A stretch of DNA of 7,453 nt from Candidatus Omnitrophota bacterium (GTDB taxonomy: Bacteria; Omnitrophota; Gorgyraeia; B26-G9). Below, piece after piece: positions 5,271-7,453 of the stretch. The stretch's first letter is position 1. Each line of letters opens with the position of its first letter. The position numbers and the translations under genes were made by a program. Under the pieces are notes generated by a model, which saw nothing but the letters and a program-made list of their open reading frames with translations, made no database searches and was not told the DNA's origin. The stretch spans positions 1-7,453 of the forward strand of contig JAQULA010000084.1 of the NCBI GenBank assembly GCA_028718845.1. The letters are read 5' to 3'.

Positions 5271-7175
5271 GAAAAAAACCACGCTTTTGGTTGCTGTTTT
5301 CTTTGCCGCGGCCATTGCTTCCTCGGCCTGCTGGATAAACACATCCTCATTAAGCCGGGTGTCATGACCGTTGGAACAGGCGATCCCGATGCTCACCTTA
5401 ACATCGGTTTGCCGCCCGTATTTTTTCTTGAAATATTCGATGCTCGTACGCACCCGCTCGGCCACGATCAGAGTGTCTTCCTTGTGCTTATTCGCCAGAT
5501 CCGCGCGGCTGTCGGACTTCTCATGCGCCGTTTCCGGAAGGATCAGCGCGAACCGCTCTCCGCTGTAACGGGCCACAATATCGACATTACGAACCTTGGT
5601 TTTCAATAACAGCCCGATGCCTTTAAGCAGCAACATCTTTTGCCCCTGTTCCGTGAAATCGCCGGTCTCGATCTCTATAAACATCAGCGAAATCGGATGT
5701 CCGTAACGTTTTGAGCGGGCAATCTCTTCGCGCAAACGGGTAAGAAAATAATTCTGATTATACACCATTGTCGCCGAATCGACGATCGCTTCCCCGTATA
5801 AGCGGGCGTGTTCGACCGCCTTCGCCGCTTCCACCGCGAATGCCCGGAGCACTTCGATATCGCCGTCGTTATAAATATGTTCCGATCTCCGGCCGCCAAG
5901 GACAACCATACCGATAAGATGATCTTTGAAAAACAACGGCACAACCACTTCCGGGATAAGCATCGCCAAAGAGGAAAACTGGCGTTCCACATCGTCAATC
6001 GGTTCAAACTGGCGCAACTCTCCGCGCACCAGGATCGCTCTTTCTTTGCGCAGCCGCATTACCAGCGGATCGGCGGCCCCCAGGCTGACGTTATCCTGAG
6101 CGGCCTCTTCCAGACCGGATAAGGCTTTGATCACGAACGTCCCCTGCTCTTCATCCTCCAGAAAAACCGCGATTCTTTCCACATCGATCGTCTGCATGAT
6201 AATATGCAGCATATAATCGAGTAATTGTTCAAAATCAACGATGGCGGTGAGGGTCTGGCAAAGTTCCCGCAATACCTTCTGATAATCGTAGCGGCCGCGA
6301 TAAACCGTCCGGTCCACCAGAGACTGGATACACCGCTTATAAGGAGTCAGCAATGCTACGCTGATGACAATAAACAAAGAAAACGTGGTCGCCGGCAAAA
6401 ACCCCAGGATTTTCAGGACCAGGCCGCTGATAACGATATGCAGCACCAGCAGCGGGACCACAAATAACAACGCCAGCATCGTTTTATTGACAAAAAGGTC
6501 TATTTCCAGAGAACGGTAGCGCACGATAGCATAGGACATGGTCATAAACGCGATGCCCAGCAATAACGCGCTGACCGGATAAAGATCCACGCCGAATCCA
6601 TGCGGAACACTCAAGGCCAGGGCCACGGTCGCGGCCGCGGCACCGCCCATTACCACCTTTACCTGCCGCCGCGACAAATCACTCAGCAAACTGCGCTGGC
6701 ATTGGATAAAAGTGACAATAAGCCCCAACGGCAAAAAGAACACCGCGTTCAGAAAGAACAATCTCCCGGAAATACTCTCCAGGGAAAAAACCAGGTCCGG
6801 CGCGGAAGCGGAAACCCCCGGACAAATCCCGTTCTGCCGGCACAATAGTCCGGCAAACCCGACCAGTACGCAAAAAAACGTGACACAGTGCAGTAATCCC
6901 TTTTTTTGCAGCGGGACCACCAGTAATATACTCAAAAGCGCGGGCACGGAAAAAAATGCTCCCGCCAGAAAAACCGTCATTCCGCGCGCCGGCAAACCGC
7001 CACCGGCCGATAGGTAACTCAACGCAAAACGCGCGAAAAAATAACAGGCCATGGTTATCGCCGCCCCGCAATAGGGCAGGCTCAGATACGACCGCCGGGC
7101 TTTGAGCAACACCAGTACGGCTGTCCCCAGACAAAGAAGGCCAAACATCAAGGAAATAAATGCGTGCATATTCAT
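5247..7175 (-). CDS. Membrane sensor protein with multi-pass N-terminal region, GAF domain and degenerate GGDEF-like domain
   Basis: 642 residues. Residues 1-280 hold about eight or nine hydrophobic segments (near 4-26, 30-55, 66-90, 93-112, 139-159, 172-192, 197-218, 231-258, 260-278). The SYAIVRYRSLEIDLFV segment (214-229), then the LVDRTVYRGRYDYQKVL region (286-302), resembles membrane sensor regions of 7TM-type histidine kinases. A GAF domain covers about 315-460. Residues about 465-636 are GGDEF-like: MVYNQNYFLTRL (470-481), RYSGERF (536-542) in place of RYGGDEF, then ILPET (545-549), VSIGIAC (594-600) and AEEAMAAAKK (617-626). The metal-site Asp of the usual DIDxFKxxND is Glu501, and that motif and its substrate loop are missing; the region is about four residues shorter than in PleD. 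Diguanylate cyclase activity is therefore unlikely; binding, sensing or scaffolding is more plausible. No kinase, EAL or HD-GYP domain is seen. The start is supported by GAGGG seven nucleotides upstream. It sits 30 nt after purL and overlaps purQ by 14 nt, so it is probably co-transcribed with purine genes. Confidence 0.88.
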   Translation of the reverse strand: MNMHAFISLMFGLLCLGTAVLVLLKARRSYLSLPYCGAAITMACYFFARFALSYLSAGGGLPARGMTVFLAGAFFSVPALLSILLVVPLQKKGLLHCVTFFCVLVGFAGLLCRQNGICPGVSASAPDLVFSLESISGRLFFLNAVFFLPLGLIVTFIQCQRSLLSDLSRRQVKVVMGGAAAATVALALSVPHGFGVDLYPVSALLLGIAFMTMSYAIVRYRSLEIDLFVNKTMLALLFVVPLLVLHIVISGLVLKILGFLPATTFSLFIVISVALLTPYKRCIQSLVDRTVYRGRYDYQKVLRELCQTLTAIVDFEQLLDYMLHIIMQTIDVERIAVFLEDEEQGTFVIKALSGLEEAAQDNVSLGAADPLVMRLRKERAILVRGELRQFEPIDDVERQFSSLAMLIPEVVVPLFFKDHLIGMVVLGGRRSEHIYNDGDIEVLRAFAVEAAKAVEHARLYGEAIVDSATMVYNQNYFLTRLREEIARSKRYGHPISLMFIEIETGDFTEQGQKMLLLKGIGLLLKTKVRNVDIVARYSGERFALILPETAHEKSDSRADLANKHKEDTLIVAERVRTSIEYFKKKYGRQTDVKVSIGIACSNGHDTRLNEDVFIQQAEEAMAAAKKTATKSVVFFEENNEQY

Positions 7176-7182
7176 TGGTTTG

Positions 7183-7187
7183 CCCTC
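7183..7187 (-). promoter_or_regulatory. Ribosome binding site of the sensor gene
   Basis: Reads GAGGG on the minus strand, seven nucleotides before the ATG at 7173-7175. It supports that ATG over the in-frame ATG two codons later (7167-7169). It lies in the 30-nt gap after the purL stop, which is too short for a separate promoter and shows no terminator. Confidence 0.65.
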
Positions 7188-7205
7188 GTCATTTACGCGT
7201 TGCGG

Positions 7206-7453
7206 CTACCAGCGCAGCGGTTTCTGCCAAGCTTCTTTCAGTCCGTCAATCCCGCATGCAACGACCATCTCGCCGTTTATCCCGGTCACCCGAAAATCTT
7301 TGGTTGAGGTTATCCGCCCGACGCAGGCGTGCGCGGTACCTTTGAGCATTCTTTCGAATGCCGATTGATGCCGCGGCGCGACCTCCACGACAAAGCGGCT
7401 GTTCGATTCGGAGAACAACAGCACATCATCACGCCGGGCCGGACGCGGTAACG
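7206..7453 (-). CDS. purL: Phosphoribosylformylglycinamidine synthase, synthetase subunit PurL, C-terminal fragment (cut by window edge)
   Basis: The open frame enters from the right edge, so only about 81 C-terminal residues are visible. They contain the PurL signature LLFSESNSRFVVEV, then a HACVGRIT segment and the terminal LKEAWQKPLRW, matching the end of bacterial PurL ('LFSES.SRF.VEV ... GRVT ... L...W..PL'). PurL uses ATP and the ammonia delivered by PurQ to convert FGAR to FGAM in the cytoplasm. The ATP and substrate sites lie outside the window, so completeness cannot be judged. I cannot tell whether PurS is separate or fused at the far N-terminus. The gene ends with TAG 30 nt before the sensor gene, and its glutaminase partner purQ follows after that insertion. 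Confidence 0.93.
   Translation of the reverse strand, partial: LPRPARRDDVLLFSESNSRFVVEVAPRHQSAFERMLKGTAHACVGRITSTKDFRVTGINGEMVVACGIDGLKEAWQKPLRW

Noticed and set aside
5261..5365. A 35-residue N-terminal extension of purQ from the in-frame ATG at 5363-5365
   Set aside because: The extension is basic, low-complexity and lies entirely within the sensor-gene reading frame. The PurQ family N-terminus begins at MSNIKALIIR, which has its own ribosome binding site.
5684..6007. Minus-strand open frame inside the sensor gene
   Set aside because: An alternative-frame shadow of the GAF/GGDEF region, rich in Arg, Trp and Ser, with no recognisable domain.
5247..7175. Recent mobile insertion of the sensor gene into a purL-purQ operon
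   Set aside because: No terminal repeats, target duplications or transposase remnants are visible, and the 14-nt overlap with purQ plus similar base composition argue for a settled operon member.
1..7453. CRISPR arrays, tRNA or rRNA genes, purine riboswitch
   Set aside because: No spaced direct repeats and no recognisable tRNA or rRNA segments were seen. A riboswitch would be expected upstream of the first operon gene, which is outside the window.

Overview
All recognisable genes in this window lie on the minus strand and read from high to low coordinates. They form one tightly packed bacterial operon, mainly for de novo purine synthesis. In transcription order: the 3' end of purL (cut by the right edge), a membrane GAF/GGDEF-like sensor gene, purQ, purM, purD, purE, a gene fusing a TsaC/Sua5 domain to a low-molecular-weight protein tyrosine phosphatase (LMW-PTP), rpiB, and the first 27 codons of glyA (cut by the left edge). 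Junctions are short or overlapping: 30 nt, a 14-nt overlap, 50 nt, 1 nt, 44 nt, two 4-nt ATGA overlaps, and 37 nt. I see no internal terminator and no convincing internal promoter, so promoter and terminator probably lie outside the window.

The purine block covers FGAM synthase (PurL plus its glutaminase PurQ), AIR synthetase (PurM), GAR synthetase (PurD) and the CAIR-forming mutase/carboxylase (PurE). The distal block (threonylcarbamoyl-AMP synthase, LMW-PTP, ribose-5-phosphate isomerase B, serine hydroxymethyltransferase) resembles the ywlC-ywlE-ywlF-glyA neighbourhood of Bacillus, except that the first two functions are one protein here. The metabolic logic is coherent: RpiB acts on ribose-5-phosphate, the precursor of PRPP, and GlyA makes glycine (the PurD substrate) and one-carbon units.

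The unexpected element is the 642-residue sensor between purL and purQ. It has a multi-pass membrane domain of the kind seen in some histidine kinases, a GAF domain, and a C-terminal GGDEF-like domain whose active site is degraded (SGERF signature, no FKxxND substrate loop). Its last codons overlap the start of purQ and contain the purQ ribosome binding site, so it is an integrated operon member. I suggest a membrane receptor or nucleotide-sensing role rather than c-di-GMP synthesis, but this is inference.

The organism is a bacterium with moderate (roughly 50%) G+C and Shine-Dalgarno-led genes. The long-form PurQ, the TsaC-LMW-PTP fusion and the gene order would fit an uncultivated lineage of the Omnitrophota/Planctomycetes-Verrucomicrobia kind. 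That placement is a guess from gene style.
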